DNA from: CAYPAV01 sp964408805
GTDB lineage: Bacteria; Pseudomonadota; Alphaproteobacteria; UBA8366
DNA: 64,000 nt
Direction: 5' to 3'
Assembly (NCBI GenBank): GCA_964408805.1
Contig: CAYPAV010000013.1
Coordinates: 67,549-131,548, forward strand
Part shown: positions 24,229 through 33,746 of the stretch, piece after piece
Position numbering within the stretch: position 1 is the first letter of the stretch
Layout of the letters: every line of letters starts with the position of its first letter
Notes under the pieces: model-generated
The model's input: the letters and a program-made list of their open reading frames with translations, nothing else
Databases searched by the model: none
Told to the model about the DNA's origin: nothing
Program-made: the position numbers and the translations under genes

Positions 24229-25395
24229 CTACGCGGTTCCGGCGAGCGTGCGCCGCGCGATGACCATCTTGTGGACCTCGGTCGGGCCTTCGTAGATGCG
24301 CATCAGCCGGGCCTTCTGCGCCATCATCTGCAGCGGCAATTCCTTGGTCATGCCCATGGCGCCGAAGGCCTGCATCGCGCGATCGACCACGTCGGTGGCC
24401 ATTTCGGTTGCGAACACCTTGATCATCGAGGCCTCGGTCCGGACCTGGCCGCCGGCGTCCAGCTTCGCGGCGGCATCGTAGACCATCAGCCGACAAGCAT
24501 GGATGCGCGTCGCGGCATCGGCGATCCACCATTGGATGGCCTGCCGGTCGGCGAGGGCGGTGCCGAAGGTCACGCGTCCCTTGACGTGCTCGGACATCAT
24601 CTCGAGGGCGCGCCTGGCCATGCCGATGCCCCAGGCCCCCATCTGCAGCCGGCGGACGGTGAGGCGGAGTTGCATCGGCGCGAAGCCGTGGCCGATCTCG
24701 CCCAGCACCTGCGCTTGCGGCAGGCGGCAATCCTCGAAGACGATCTCGTAGGTGCGGTGGCCGGCCAGCATCGGGATCTGGCGCTCGATAATGAAACCGG
24801 GGGTGTCCTTGTCGACCAGAAAGGCGGTGATGCCGCCGCGCGCACCTTTTCCGGGATCGGTCACCGCCATCACGATGACGAATTCCGAGCGGAGCGCGCG
24901 GCTGATCCAGATCTTGCGGCCGTTGATCACCCAGTCGTCGCCGTCCTTGACCGCGCGCGTTTTCATTTCCGCCGGATCGCCGCCGGCGCCCGGTTCCGAT
25001 ATGGCGATCGCGGCACCGACCTCGCCTCTCGCATAGGGGTCGAGGTAGCGGGCGCGCTGATCGTCGTTCACGGTCGCCATCAGCATGTGGAGGTTTGGCG
25101 AGTCGGGCGGAATGATGAAGGGGGTGACGGTACGCGCCAGCTCCTCATGCACGCCGATCGTCGCCAGTACCGGCAGGTCGGCGCCGCCCAGTTCTTCCGG
25201 CACGTCGAGACCCCAGAGGCCCAGCTCCTGGCATCTCTCCAGCAGCGGCGCTTCCTCTTCCTCGGTCAGGCGGATCTCCTGGCCCTCGATTTCGCGCTGC
25301 AGGATATTGGTCTCCAGCGGCATCAATTCATCGTCGACGAACCGCGCCACCAGATCCTTCAACATGCGGTGTTCCTCGGCCAGTTCGAAATCCAT
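24229..25395 (-). CDS. Acyl-CoA dehydrogenase family protein
   Basis: 388 residues from ATG 25395. Standard ACAD fold: MDFELAEEHRMLKDLVARFVDDELMPLE, GAAIAISEPGAGGDPAEMKTRAVKDGDDWVINGRKIWIS near residue 120-155 (FAD-binding and W-I-S motif), and the C-terminal GAMGMTKELPLQMMAQKARLMRIYEGPTEVHKMVIARRTL, where R-x-x-x-I-Y-E-G-P-T-E-V-H contains the usual Glu/Gly catalytic-base position. Catalyses FAD-dependent alpha,beta-dehydrogenation of an acyl-CoA, passing electrons to ETF. Member of the operon 28061 to 22367; 125 bp separate it from the MoaD-like gene. Confidence 0.88.
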   Translation of the reverse strand: MDFELAEEHRMLKDLVARFVDDELMPLETNILQREIEGQEIRLTEEEEAPLLERCQELGLWGLDVPEELGGADLPVLATIGVHEELARTVTPFIIPPDSPNLHMLMATVNDDQRARYLDPYARGEVGAAIAISEPGAGGDPAEMKTRAVKDGDDWVINGRKIWISRALRSEFVIVMAVTDPGKGARGGITAFLVDKDTPGFIIERQIPMLAGHRTYEIVFEDCRLPQAQVLGEIGHGFAPMQLRLTVRRLQMGAWGIGMARRALEMMSEHVKGRVTFGTALADRQAIQWWIADAATRIHACRLMVYDAAAKLDAGGQVRTEASMIKVFATEMATDVVDRAMQAFGAMGMTKELPLQMMAQKARLMRIYEGPTEVHKMVIARRTLAGTA

Positions 25396-25520
25396 TTTCC
25401 GTTTCCTTCGGCGGTGGGATGTGCGGTACGCGTCTAGCAATATAGAGAGTGATCGCCGCGATCACATGGGCCGCGGTTCCGGTGGGATGACGGCTAGGCC
25501 TTGGGCGCCGAACCTCGGTC

Positions 25521-25769
25521 CTATCCGCCCTCGATCGCCGGAATGAACGCGACTTCGCTATCGGGGCCGACCGGTTCCAGGAGGATATCCTGGTAGATCT
25601 GCCCGTCGATCGCGACCGCGGTATCCGTGCGCAGCACCGGCCCGACGCCGGGAAAGCGCTCGTCCAATTCGCGGATGACGGCCCGGATCGTGTCCGACGC
25701 GACCTCGATCTCGGTCTCCCCGCCGGTGAACCGCCGTGCGATTTCCCGGTTCAGGATGACCGTTGCCAT
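25521..25769 (-). CDS. MoaD/ThiS-like sulfur-carrier protein
   Basis: 82 residues of beta-grasp (ubiquitin-like) type ending in the diglycine tail needed for thiocarboxylation (AFIPAIEGG). VILNREIARRFTGGETEIEVASDTIRAVIRELDERFPGVG matches the MoaD/ThiS N-terminal half. Nine bases downstream of the molybdenum hydroxylase large subunit, so it may be a dedicated MoaD providing sulfur for the molybdopterin of that enzyme, or a carrier for another pathway product. No MoaE or ThiF/MoeB gene is nearby. Confidence 0.8.
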   Translation of the reverse strand: MATVILNREIARRFTGGETEIEVASDTIRAVIRELDERFPGVGPVLRTDTAVAIDGQIYQDILLEPVGPDSEVAFIPAIEGG

Positions 25770-25778
25770 GCGGGTCTC

Positions 25779-28061
25779 CTATTCCGCGCCGTCGAGTGCC
25801 GCCAGAATCTTCGGCGGCGACATCGGAAGGTCGGGCATCCGGATGCCGATGGCGTTCTCGATCGCGTTGGAGATCGCGGCCATGGGCGGGATGATCGGGA
25901 CCTCGCCGACCCCGCGCACCCCGTAGGGATGCGTCGGGCTGGGAACCTCGACCATCACCGTATCGATCATCGGCAGGTCGGAGGCGACCGGAATGCGATA
26001 ATCGAGGAAGCCCGGATTCTCCAACCGGCCCTTCTCGTCGTATATGTATTCCTCGTGCAGCGCCCAGCCGACGCCTTGCACCGCGCCGCCTTGCATCTGA
26101 CCCTCGACATAGCCCGGATGGACCGCCTTGCCGACGTCCTGAACCGTCGTATAGCGCAGAATCTTGACGTGGCCGGTCTCGCGGTCGACTTCGACATCGA
26201 CGATGTGGGTCCCGAAGGCGGGGCCCGGCGCCTGGACGTTCTGGGATTTTCGGGCGCCGATCGGACCGCCCGTCTCGGGTGTCTTCGCGGCGATCTGGGC
26301 CAGGTTCAGGGGCTCGAACTCGCCGGCATTGGGGCCCGCGGGTTTGGCTTGGCCATCCTCCCAGACAACCGCTTCGGCATCGATATCCCAAATCTTGGCG
26401 GCGCGTTCGCGAAGCTGCGAGATGACATCCCGTGTCGCCTCAATGACGACGATGCCGGCCGAGAAGGTGACGCGGCTGCCGCCGGTATGCCGGTTGAAGG
26501 GGAGCGAAGAGGTGTCGGCGATCGTCGCCTTCACGTCCTCGACATCGACTCCAAGCTCCTCCGCCGCCACGCTGCAAAGGGAAGCGCGCGAGCCGCCGAC
26601 ATCCGGCGAGCCCGAAGTGACCATGACCGTGCCGTCCTCCAGAATACTGACGGCGCAGCTGGTCTCGCCGCCGACATTGAACCAGAAGCCCGAGGCGACG
26701 CCCCGCCCCTGGTTTTCGCCGAGCGGCGCCTTGAGATGCGGATGGGCCTTCGCCGCCTCCATCTGTTCCACATTGCCGACGACGCCGAGGGTGGGCCCGT
26801 AGGCGGTCTTCGTCCCTTCCTTCGCCGCGTTCTTCAAACGGAGATCCATGGCGTCCATATCCAGCGCCTGGGCCAGCTTATCGATCGTGCATTCGACGCC
26901 GAACGCTGAGAGAGGCGCCCCCGGCGCCCGATAGGAGGCCGATTTCGGGCGGTTGACCACGACATCGAAGCCGACATTCTCGACGTTCTCGATGTCATAG
27001 GGCGTGAAGCCGCACATGCAGGCAAGATGCACCGGCGAGCCCGGAAAGGCGCCGGCCTGGAACTTGTATTCGGCCTGGGCGGCGGTAATTTTGCCGTCCT
27101 TTTTGGCGCCGATCTTGATTTTCATCCAGCTGCCCGAAGTGGGACCGGTGGCTCGGAACACCTCGTCCCGGCTCATCTGCATCTTCACCGGACGGTTGGC
27201 TTTTCGCGAGAGCGCGAGGGCCAATGGCTCCAGGTAGATCGTTGTCTTGCCGCCGAAGCCGCCGCCGAGTTCGGCCGGGATCACCCGAAGGTTCGATACC
27301 GGTATTTCCAACATGCCGGCACAGTATTGGCGAATCATGAAGTGGCCCTGGCTGCTGGCCCAGACCGTCCCCTGTCCGTCCTCGGACATGTTGGCGACCA
27401 CCGCGTGGGGCTCGATATAGCCTTGGTGGACCGGCTTCGACGAATAGGTTTGTTCGACCACGACGTCTGCTTGCCCGAATCCCGCCTCGATATCGCCGAT
27501 CGAGAATTCCACCCGCTTCGCCACATTCGACGGTTTGTCGGGTTTCGGATCGACCCCGGCCGTGCGGATGTTTTCGTGCAAAATGGGCGCGTCCGGTTCC
27601 ATCGCCGCCATCACGTCGATGACGTGGGGCAGCACCTCGTAGTCGACGTCGATCAATTTCAGCGCCCGTTTGGCGATCCGCGCCGATGTTGCGGCGACCG
27701 CGGCCAGGGCGTGACCGTCGTAAAGCACCTTCCCACGCGCCATCAGGTTTTGCGACAAGTGCTGGAAGTTGACGGGCGCCGTCCCCTTGGTCGCACCCTC
27801 GGCGGTGATCTCGGGGAAATCGGCCGCCGTCACCACCGCCTTAACACCTTCCAGCGCTTCCGCCTTCGAGGAATCGATCGAAAGAATTTTGGCATGGGCG
27901 TGCGGGCTCCGCAGCACCGCGCCGAACAGCATGCCCGGCATCTGGGAATCGGCGCCGAACGCGGCCCGCCCCGTGACCTTGTCAACGCCATCCGGACGGA
28001 TTGTCCGTTTGCCGATCCACTTGTAGTCCCCGCCGTCTTCCGGCCTTCCCGCATCATTCAT
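25779..28061 (-). CDS. Xanthine dehydrogenase family molybdenum hydroxylase, large (molybdopterin-binding) subunit
   Basis: 760 residues from ATG 28061 (a TTG three codons earlier is possible). Domains: N-terminal a/b hammerhead with VTGRAAFGADSQMPGMLFGAVLRSPHAHA near residue 30; the molybdopterin-binding part with ELGGGFGGKTTIYLEPLALALSRKANRPVKM near 250, YRAPGAPLSAFGVE near 380, and RGVGEVPIIPPMAAISNAIENA near 720 with the catalytic Glu in G-V-G-E. Such enzymes hydroxylate purines, aldehydes, CO or aromatic acyl-CoAs. The [2Fe-2S] and FAD subunits normally encoded alongside are absent here, which is unusual. First gene of the operon with MoaD-like, acyl-CoA dehydrogenase, luciferase-like and quinone oxidoreductase genes. 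Confidence 0.87.
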   Translation of the reverse strand: MNDAGRPEDGGDYKWIGKRTIRPDGVDKVTGRAAFGADSQMPGMLFGAVLRSPHAHAKILSIDSSKAEALEGVKAVVTAADFPEITAEGATKGTAPVNFQHLSQNLMARGKVLYDGHALAAVAATSARIAKRALKLIDVDYEVLPHVIDVMAAMEPDAPILHENIRTAGVDPKPDKPSNVAKRVEFSIGDIEAGFGQADVVVEQTYSSKPVHQGYIEPHAVVANMSEDGQGTVWASSQGHFMIRQYCAGMLEIPVSNLRVIPAELGGGFGGKTTIYLEPLALALSRKANRPVKMQMSRDEVFRATGPTSGSWMKIKIGAKKDGKITAAQAEYKFQAGAFPGSPVHLACMCGFTPYDIENVENVGFDVVVNRPKSASYRAPGAPLSAFGVECTIDKLAQALDMDAMDLRLKNAAKEGTKTAYGPTLGVVGNVEQMEAAKAHPHLKAPLGENQGRGVASGFWFNVGGETSCAVSILEDGTVMVTSGSPDVGGSRASLCSVAAEELGVDVEDVKATIADTSSLPFNRHTGGSRVTFSAGIVVIEATRDVISQLRERAAKIWDIDAEAVVWEDGQAKPAGPNAGEFEPLNLAQIAAKTPETGGPIGARKSQNVQAPGPAFGTHIVDVEVDRETGHVKILRYTTVQDVGKAVHPGYVEGQMQGGAVQGVGWALHEEYIYDEKGRLENPGFLDYRIPVASDLPMIDTVMVEVPSPTHPYGVRGVGEVPIIPPMAAISNAIENAIGIRMPDLPMSPPKILAALDGAE

Positions 28062-28236
28062 GAGTGTCAACCGCCGCCATGTGAATGTCCAAATGTCGCG
28101 GCGATCCTGCCGGGTTCGACCCTGCCTCGCAAGGCCTCACACCGCGGATTCCGCAACCTTTCCCTTTAATATAGTGCGCGACCGGCCCGCATGCGAAACT
28201 GGGCGGGTTGGGCCGTATTGGAGAGACGAAATCACG

Positions 28237-29034
28237 ATGTCGCTTGAAAGCTATTACAAGGATCACTGGGTCGAAATCGAGGAAGAGCGCCTGGAGCGCT
28301 ACGAGGCGATGTTCCGCTGGAGTCCCGCACTTGCTCCCCTTTTGGAGCCGGCCGGCGTGGCGACCGGCCAAGTGGTGGCCGATTTCGGCTGTGGGCCGGG
28401 CTATGTGGCGGTCGAATTGGCGCGGCGGGTCGGTGAGGGCGGCCGGGTTCATGCTTTCGATATCAATGCCGATTTCATCCGACGGACCGCCGCCCGGGCG
28501 GCCGCGGAAGGGGTCGCCGACCGGCTCGAGACGCATCATCTGAGCGGCGGGGATCTGCCGATCGAGGCGGCTACGCTTGACCGGCTCATTACCAAGAACG
28601 TAATGGTCTATGTCGATGATCCCGCCTCTATGTTGCGGGAGTTCCGCCGTGTCGTGAAGCCGGGCGGCAAGGTTCACGTGATCGACAGCGATTTCGCGAT
28701 GACCATGGTCGAGGCGGTCCCGCCGGCCCTGTGGCGGAAGCTCCTGGATGCGGCGGCCCTTGCCTTCCGGACACCTACGATCGGCCGGCAATTATATGGT
28801 CTTGCCCTTGGCGCCGGCTTTTCGGAGGTCGAAATTCGCGTGATCGCCAATCCGGATACGAACGGCCGAATGCTGAATTTCGTCAACAATATCGCCGGCT
28901 ATGCGCGCGACGGCGGCCGCGTCGGCATTACCGAGGCGGAGATCGAAGAGGCGGTCGCATTGGCGACGCGGGCGCTCGACGAGGGACGCTTCCTCGCGCT
29001 CAACCCGCAATTCATGGTGACGGCGACGGTCTGA
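28237..29034 (+). CDS. Class I SAM-dependent methyltransferase (UbiE/Methyltransf_11-like)
   Basis: 265 residues from ATG 28237; upstream in-frame sequence is not credible coding. The SAM-binding motif I is VVADFGCGPGYVAVELARRV near residue 47, motif II VHAFDINADFIRRT near 73, and motif IV LDRLITKNVMVYVDDPASMLREFRRVVKPGGKVHVID near 110-145. A C-terminal alpha domain of about 100 residues follows. Target unknown; could be a small molecule such as a quinone precursor or an acid. Divergent from the molybdenum hydroxylase gene over 175 bp; next gene on the same strand is the TPP enzyme, 87 bp away. Confidence 0.85.
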   Translation: MSLESYYKDHWVEIEEERLERYEAMFRWSPALAPLLEPAGVATGQVVADFGCGPGYVAVELARRVGEGGRVHAFDINADFIRRTAARAAAEGVADRLETHHLSGGDLPIEAATLDRLITKNVMVYVDDPASMLREFRRVVKPGGKVHVIDSDFAMTMVEAVPPALWRKLLDAAALAFRTPTIGRQLYGLALGAGFSEVEIRVIANPDTNGRMLNFVNNIAGYARDGGRVGITEAEIEEAVALATRALDEGRFLALNPQFMVTATV

Positions 29035-29121
29035 GACGGCATCGCCATCGGAAATCAGCTTAAAATAGGGCCAAATCGGCGTATGTGGTTTGGCAAGGTG
29101 AATTGAACCAGGGAGGGCGCG

Positions 29122-30750
29122 ATGAAGGCCGCCGAGGCGATTGCGGAAATTCTGAAACGCGAGGGTATCGAAATGGTCATCGGCTATCCGGTGAACCATA
29201 TTCTCGAATTCGCGGCGAGGGCCGATATCCGGCCGATCATCGTGCGCCAGGAGCGGGTCGGCCTGCATATGGCGGATGCGATCTCACGCCTTTCCAGCGG
29301 CAAGACCATCGGCGTCTTCTGCATGCAGCATGGGCCGGGCGCGGAGAACGCTTTCGGCGGCGTGGCCCAGGCCTATGGCGAATCGGTGCCGATCCTGGTG
29401 ATGCCCCAGGGCTATGCCCGGCGGATCGCGCATTACGACCCGAACTTCAATTCGGCCCTCAACTTCCGGAACGTCACCAAGACGGCGGAGCCGATCACCT
29501 CGGCGGCGGAGATTTCCAACATTTTCCGCCGTGCCTTCACCCAGTTGCGGAGCGGCCGCGGCCGGCCGGTGCTGGTCGAGGTGCCGACCGACATCTATGC
29601 CGAGGAGGTGGCGGAGCCGCTGGACTACAAGCCGGTCTTCGCGACCCGCTCCGGCCCCGATCCGCTGGCGGTCGAGGCGACCATGGATACCCTGCTCGAG
29701 GCCGAACGGCCGGTGATCTATGCGGGCCAGGGCATTCACTATGCCGAGGCCTGGGATCAATTGCGGGCGTTGGCCGAACATCTGGCGATCCCCGTCGTCA
29801 CCAGCTTGGAGGGCAAGAGCGCCTTTCCGGAGGATCATCCGCTGGCGCTCGGCTCGGGCGGCCGGGCGATTCCGAAGGCCGTGCACACCTTCCTCCAGCA
29901 GGCGGACCTTATCTTCGGGATTGGCTGCAGCTTTACCGAGACGAATTTCGGGGTGACGATGCCCTTGGGCAAGACGATCATTCATTCGACCCTCGATCCC
30001 GTCGATATCAACAAGGACGTGGTCGCCGCCCATGCGATGGTGGGGGATGCGGCGCTGACGCTGGATGCGATGCTGGCGAGTTTGGAGTCGCGCGGTGTCG
30101 CGGCCAGGGCGAGCGATGCCATCGCCGCAGAGATCGCCGCCGAGAAGCAGGAATGGCTGAACGACTGGATGCCCAAGCTGACCTCAGAGGAGACGCCGCT
30201 CTCGCCTTACCGAGTGCTTTGGGACCTTCACAAGACGGTCGACCGGGACAACACCATCATCACCCATGATGCGGGCAGCCCGCGCGATCAGATCTCGCCC
30301 TTCTGGGAATCGACCACGCCGTTGTCCTATATCGGCTGGGGCAAGACGACGCAGCTCGGCTACGGCCTCGGCCTTGCCATGGGCGCCAAGCTGGCTTGTC
30401 CCGACAAGCTTTGCATCAATGTCTGGGGCGATGCCGCGATCGGCTTCACGGGCATGGATTTCGAGACCGCGGTCCGCGAGCGCATTCCGATCTTGTCCAT
30501 TCTCCTGAACAATTTCTCGATGGCGATCGAACTCAAGATCATGCCGGTCTCGACCGAGAAATACCGCAGCACCGACATCTCCGGCGACTACGCGGCGATG
30601 GCGCGGGCCTTCGGCGGTTACGGCGAGCGGGTATCTGATCCCGCCGAGATCATCCCCGCGATCAAGCGCGGCATCGAACAGACCGAGGCCGGCACGCCGG
30701 CGCTCCTAGAGTTCATTACCGGCAAGGAGACCGATATCTCGACCTTCTAA
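29122..30750 (+). CDS. Thiamine-pyrophosphate-requiring enzyme of the acetolactate-synthase/benzoylformate-decarboxylase family
   Basis: 542 residues with GGGAGG upstream. Domain order is PYR (residues about 1-175), central (190-330) and PP (370-525). RQERVGLHMADAISRLSSG near 44 holds the catalytic Glu of the PYR domain; the Mg/TPP motif is INVWGDAAIGFTGMDFETAVRERIPILSILLNNFSMAIE near 433 (GDA...NN). Residues expected for the FAD site of true acetolactate synthase are not obvious, so a 2-oxo-acid decarboxylase or carboligase is as likely. No acetolactate-synthase small subunit nearby. Another family member is at 49904. Confidence 0.83.
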   Translation: MKAAEAIAEILKREGIEMVIGYPVNHILEFAARADIRPIIVRQERVGLHMADAISRLSSGKTIGVFCMQHGPGAENAFGGVAQAYGESVPILVMPQGYARRIAHYDPNFNSALNFRNVTKTAEPITSAAEISNIFRRAFTQLRSGRGRPVLVEVPTDIYAEEVAEPLDYKPVFATRSGPDPLAVEATMDTLLEAERPVIYAGQGIHYAEAWDQLRALAEHLAIPVVTSLEGKSAFPEDHPLALGSGGRAIPKAVHTFLQQADLIFGIGCSFTETNFGVTMPLGKTIIHSTLDPVDINKDVVAAHAMVGDAALTLDAMLASLESRGVAARASDAIAAEIAAEKQEWLNDWMPKLTSEETPLSPYRVLWDLHKTVDRDNTIITHDAGSPRDQISPFWESTTPLSYIGWGKTTQLGYGLGLAMGAKLACPDKLCINVWGDAAIGFTGMDFETAVRERIPILSILLNNFSMAIELKIMPVSTEKYRSTDISGDYAAMARAFGGYGERVSDPAEIIPAIKRGIEQTEAGTPALLEFITGKETDISTF

Positions 30751-30822
30751 ATCGCGGCATCGGTCGGCAGCGGCCCCGGATCGGCGATACCTTATCGACT
30801 TGACGGATCCACGAGGGGAAGC

Positions 30823-31989
30823 ATGAAGGACGACGCGAAACATCGGCTCTGGCGGATGATGGAGCCGAGCGATCAAATGTCGCGCGGACAGGCGTTCTGC
30901 GAAGCCGTGATTTACGGCCTGGCAATCGTCAGCGCCGTTTGCGTCGCCTTTGCGACGGTGCCGGGCCTGGCGCCGGCATCGGTTTATCTGGCGAATGCGC
31001 TGATCCTCCTTGCCTCGACGGTCTTCACGGTCGAGTTCATCCTTCGCCTCTGGCTGGCGCCGCAAAGTGAGGTCAATCCCGCGGCGGCGTATTTTCGAGC
31101 TCGGTGGCGCTATGTTTTCTCTGTCATCGGAATGATCGATCTGGCATCGGCGCTGCCCATCGTGCTGGTTGCCTTGTTTTCATGGACGATATCGGAAACC
31201 GGCCTCCTGGCGCTCTTCGCTCTCTGCAAGGCGGTGCGTTATGTCGACGGGTTGCGACTTCTGGCCAAGGTCGTTCGCCGCGAGCGCGCGTCACTGTTCT
31301 CGGTTCTCCTGATCCTGATGATGCTGACGATGATTTCGTCGGGCCTGATGTACACGGTCGAGCATGCGGCGCAGCCCAAGGTCTTCAAGTCGATTCCCCA
31401 TACCCTATGGTGGGCGATCGTGACCGTGGCGACCGTCGGTTATGGCGACATGACACCGGTGACCGATATCGGGCGCATCTTCGGCGGCTTGATCATGATC
31501 CTGGGCGTTGCCATGTTCGCGATGCCGGCCGGTATTCTCGCCAGCGGCTTCGCGGACGAGATGCATCAGCGGAAATTCCTGGTGACCTGGCAGACGGTTG
31601 CCCAGGTGCCGTTGTTCTCGACCCTGAGTGCCTCGCAGATCGCCGAAATTACGAGCATTCTAAAGCCGCAGGTGGTCCCCGCTCACCGGGTGATCGTGCA
31701 TCACGGCGAGCCCGCCGATGCGATGTTCTTCATCATGTCGGGCGAGGTCGAGGTCGAAATAGCCCCACATCCCGTCCGCCTCGGACAGGGACAGTTTTTT
31801 GGCGAGATCGCCTTGCTGAAGGACACCACCCGGACGGCGACGGTGGCGACCTTGAAGGATTCGGACCTGCTTTCCCTCGATGCCCATGATTTCCGGGCGT
31901 TGATCGACAAATATCCCGCCCTTCGCGAGCATGTCGTCAGGCTTGCCGACGATCGCCTTGAGGAACTCGAGGGTATCTCCCACTCCTAG
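30823..31989 (+). CDS. Cyclic-nucleotide-gated potassium channel (MloK1-like)
   Basis: 388 residues. Six transmembrane segments in the first 240 residues: helices near 25-45, 50-75, 95-120, 125-145, a fifth near 160-185, and the pore. The voltage-sensor-like S4 is poor in arginines. The selectivity filter is ATVGYGDMTP near residues 203-212 with the preceding pore helix TLWWAIVTV. After S6 comes a cyclic-nucleotide-binding domain (about 265-380): VIVHHGEPADAMFFIMSGEVEVEI, GQFFGEIALLKDTTRTATV with the phosphate-binding cassette (F-G-E-I-A-L-L, R-T-A). It is therefore a cAMP-gated K+ channel of the Mesorhizobium MloK1 kind; cAMP may come from a cyclase such as the one at 57824. Shares CTAG with the convergent exporter's stop. 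Confidence 0.9.
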   Translation: MKDDAKHRLWRMMEPSDQMSRGQAFCEAVIYGLAIVSAVCVAFATVPGLAPASVYLANALILLASTVFTVEFILRLWLAPQSEVNPAAAYFRARWRYVFSVIGMIDLASALPIVLVALFSWTISETGLLALFALCKAVRYVDGLRLLAKVVRRERASLFSVLLILMMLTMISSGLMYTVEHAAQPKVFKSIPHTLWWAIVTVATVGYGDMTPVTDIGRIFGGLIMILGVAMFAMPAGILASGFADEMHQRKFLVTWQTVAQVPLFSTLSASQIAEITSILKPQVVPAHRVIVHHGEPADAMFFIMSGEVEVEIAPHPVRLGQGQFFGEIALLKDTTRTATVATLKDSDLLSLDAHDFRALIDKYPALREHVVRLADDRLEELEGISHS

Positions 31990-33536
31990 CGCCGGTGCAG
32001 CAACAAGAGAGATGTAGGAATGATCGCGACCAGGGAGACGATCGTGATCGCGATGAAGCCGTCCTGGAAGCCGAAGGTGTTGGCCTGGGCCTGCACTATC
32101 TCGCCGAGATACTTCAACGCGACGGGCGATTGCTGGGCGACGGGGAAACCTTCTTCGCCGAGCAGCCGATAGATGCCCTCAAGAAGTTCCCGTGTTGCCG
32201 GGTTGGCCGCAGTCTGGGTCGTCGTAAGCGCCTCGCCGTGGATCTGGGTTCGCCGCTCGAGGACAACGACATAGGAATTGATCCCGCAGGCGCCGCCGAA
32301 CAGCATGCAGAAATTCAGGATCCCAGCCCCCTGCTGCAGCTTGTGGCCCGGCAGGACCTTAAGCGCCGTCGCCGAAATCGTCGGCGTCACGAAAGCCTGC
32401 CCGATCCGGCCGATGAAGATGAAGAGTGTAATGGCGACGAACATCGTGTTCGCGTCGGCGGCCGCCATCAGAATATTGCTGGCGGCAAAAAGAGCGATAC
32501 CGATGCATATCATGATTTGCGGCGCCACTTCATCCGAGAGCCGACCCGCCGCTGGAAGCAATATCGCCGCGACCAGGGTGCCGGGCAGGATCAAGAACCC
32601 GGCCACCGTCGGCGTGTAACCCTGCACCAGCTGTCCGAAGATTGGGTAGACGTAGATCGTTGAGAAGTTCGCCATGCCGAACAGAAAGGCCACCGATATC
32701 ATGGCCGCGAAGGGAATGTTCCGGAACAGCGTCACGTCGAGTAGCCCGGCCTCCGGGCGCAATTGCGAAAGGATGAAACCGCCGCCGGCTGAGATCGTTA
32801 GGGCGAACAAGACCAGGATGCCGTCAGACCGCCAGCCGTAACGCTGGCCGTTGGCGATCCCGGTCATGAGGCAGAACAGCATCACGCACAAAAGAACGTA
32901 ACCGACACTATCGAAGCGAACCTTGCGGACGTCGGGTTCGCGGTCTGGCAACAGCAGGAGGCCCATAACGCCGGCCACGGCCACCGCGGGCAGCGGCACG
33001 ATGAAGATCAGTCGCCAGTCGAAATGATCGATCGTCAGGCCGCCAAGATAAGGGCCGATCCCGATGGCACCGACGATCGCCATGCTGAAAAGCCCCATTG
33101 CAAGGCCGCGGCGGTCTGGTGGAAAGACCCGGAACAGGGTCAGCATGACGATCGGCTGCAACATGCCGGACCCGAACCCCTGAATCACCCGGCCCACGAT
33201 GATCCCTTCCAATGTCGGGCTGACGGCGCAGATGAGAGATCCCACGGTGAACAGGCCGAGCGCCGTCAGAAATGCAGCCCGCGGCCCCATCTTGGAGGCG
33301 ATCCAGGTGTTCAGCAGCAGGCTTGCGGTCATCGTCGCCAGGAAGGCGGTCGCCAGGAACTGCACCTTGTCATGGCCGACCCCGAACGCCCCCATGACGT
33401 TCGGCACCGCGACGTTCACGATCGTGCTCGAGAAGACGGAGGTCATGAAGGCGACGAGCCCGGCGATGGAGACCAGCCAGCGATAAGCCGGCCCATTGCG
33501 GTCGAGTAGGGGCGCCGGGCGCGCCGCGACGCTCAT
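31986..33536 (-). CDS. Major facilitator superfamily multidrug exporter, DHA2 (EmrB/QacA) type
   Basis: 516 residues from ATG 33536 (GGAGG nine bases upstream). About 14 membrane helices. Characteristic motifs: SSTIVNVAVPNVMGAFGV in TM1 (motif D-like), TWIASKMGPRAAFLTALGLF (motif A), GRVIQGFGSGMLQPIVMLTLFRVFPPDRRGLAMGLFSMAIVGAIGIGPYLGGL (motif C region), giving the DHA2 family. The usual partner EmrA membrane-fusion protein and TolC-type outer-membrane channel are not adjacent. Probably exports toxic aromatic or amphipathic compounds encountered in the surrounding degradative pathways. Confidence 0.88.
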   Translation of the reverse strand: MSVAARPAPLLDRNGPAYRWLVSIAGLVAFMTSVFSSTIVNVAVPNVMGAFGVGHDKVQFLATAFLATMTASLLLNTWIASKMGPRAAFLTALGLFTVGSLICAVSPTLEGIIVGRVIQGFGSGMLQPIVMLTLFRVFPPDRRGLAMGLFSMAIVGAIGIGPYLGGLTIDHFDWRLIFIVPLPAVAVAGVMGLLLLPDREPDVRKVRFDSVGYVLLCVMLFCLMTGIANGQRYGWRSDGILVLFALTISAGGGFILSQLRPEAGLLDVTLFRNIPFAAMISVAFLFGMANFSTIYVYPIFGQLVQGYTPTVAGFLILPGTLVAAILLPAAGRLSDEVAPQIMICIGIALFAASNILMAAADANTMFVAITLFIFIGRIGQAFVTPTISATALKVLPGHKLQQGAGILNFCMLFGGACGINSYVVVLERRTQIHGEALTTTQTAANPATRELLEGIYRLLGEEGFPVAQQSPVALKYLGEIVQAQANTFGFQDGFIAITIVSLVAIIPTSLLLLHRR

Positions 33537-33746
33537 AGGCGCCACCTCCGGTCGGGGGCGGGTGGCGTGCCCGTTCGGCGATGTCCACCGGCCGAATGTT
33601 GTCCGCGTATCATGACTCTCGAAGGACTGTGCGCCTGCTTGGACACGGTCGTCAAACGGCGTTTCCCGTCGGCCATCGGCAAGGTTGACTTTGAATCGAT
33701 CCCGAAGTCTCTACGTTTTCACGCGAGATCGTGGGGGAAACGAGGG

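Noticed and set aside
24215..24730. N-terminal extension of the luciferase-like gene at 23375
   Set aside because: It shadows the acyl-CoA dehydrogenase; the family start MHIGVIFPATDYG is at 24214.
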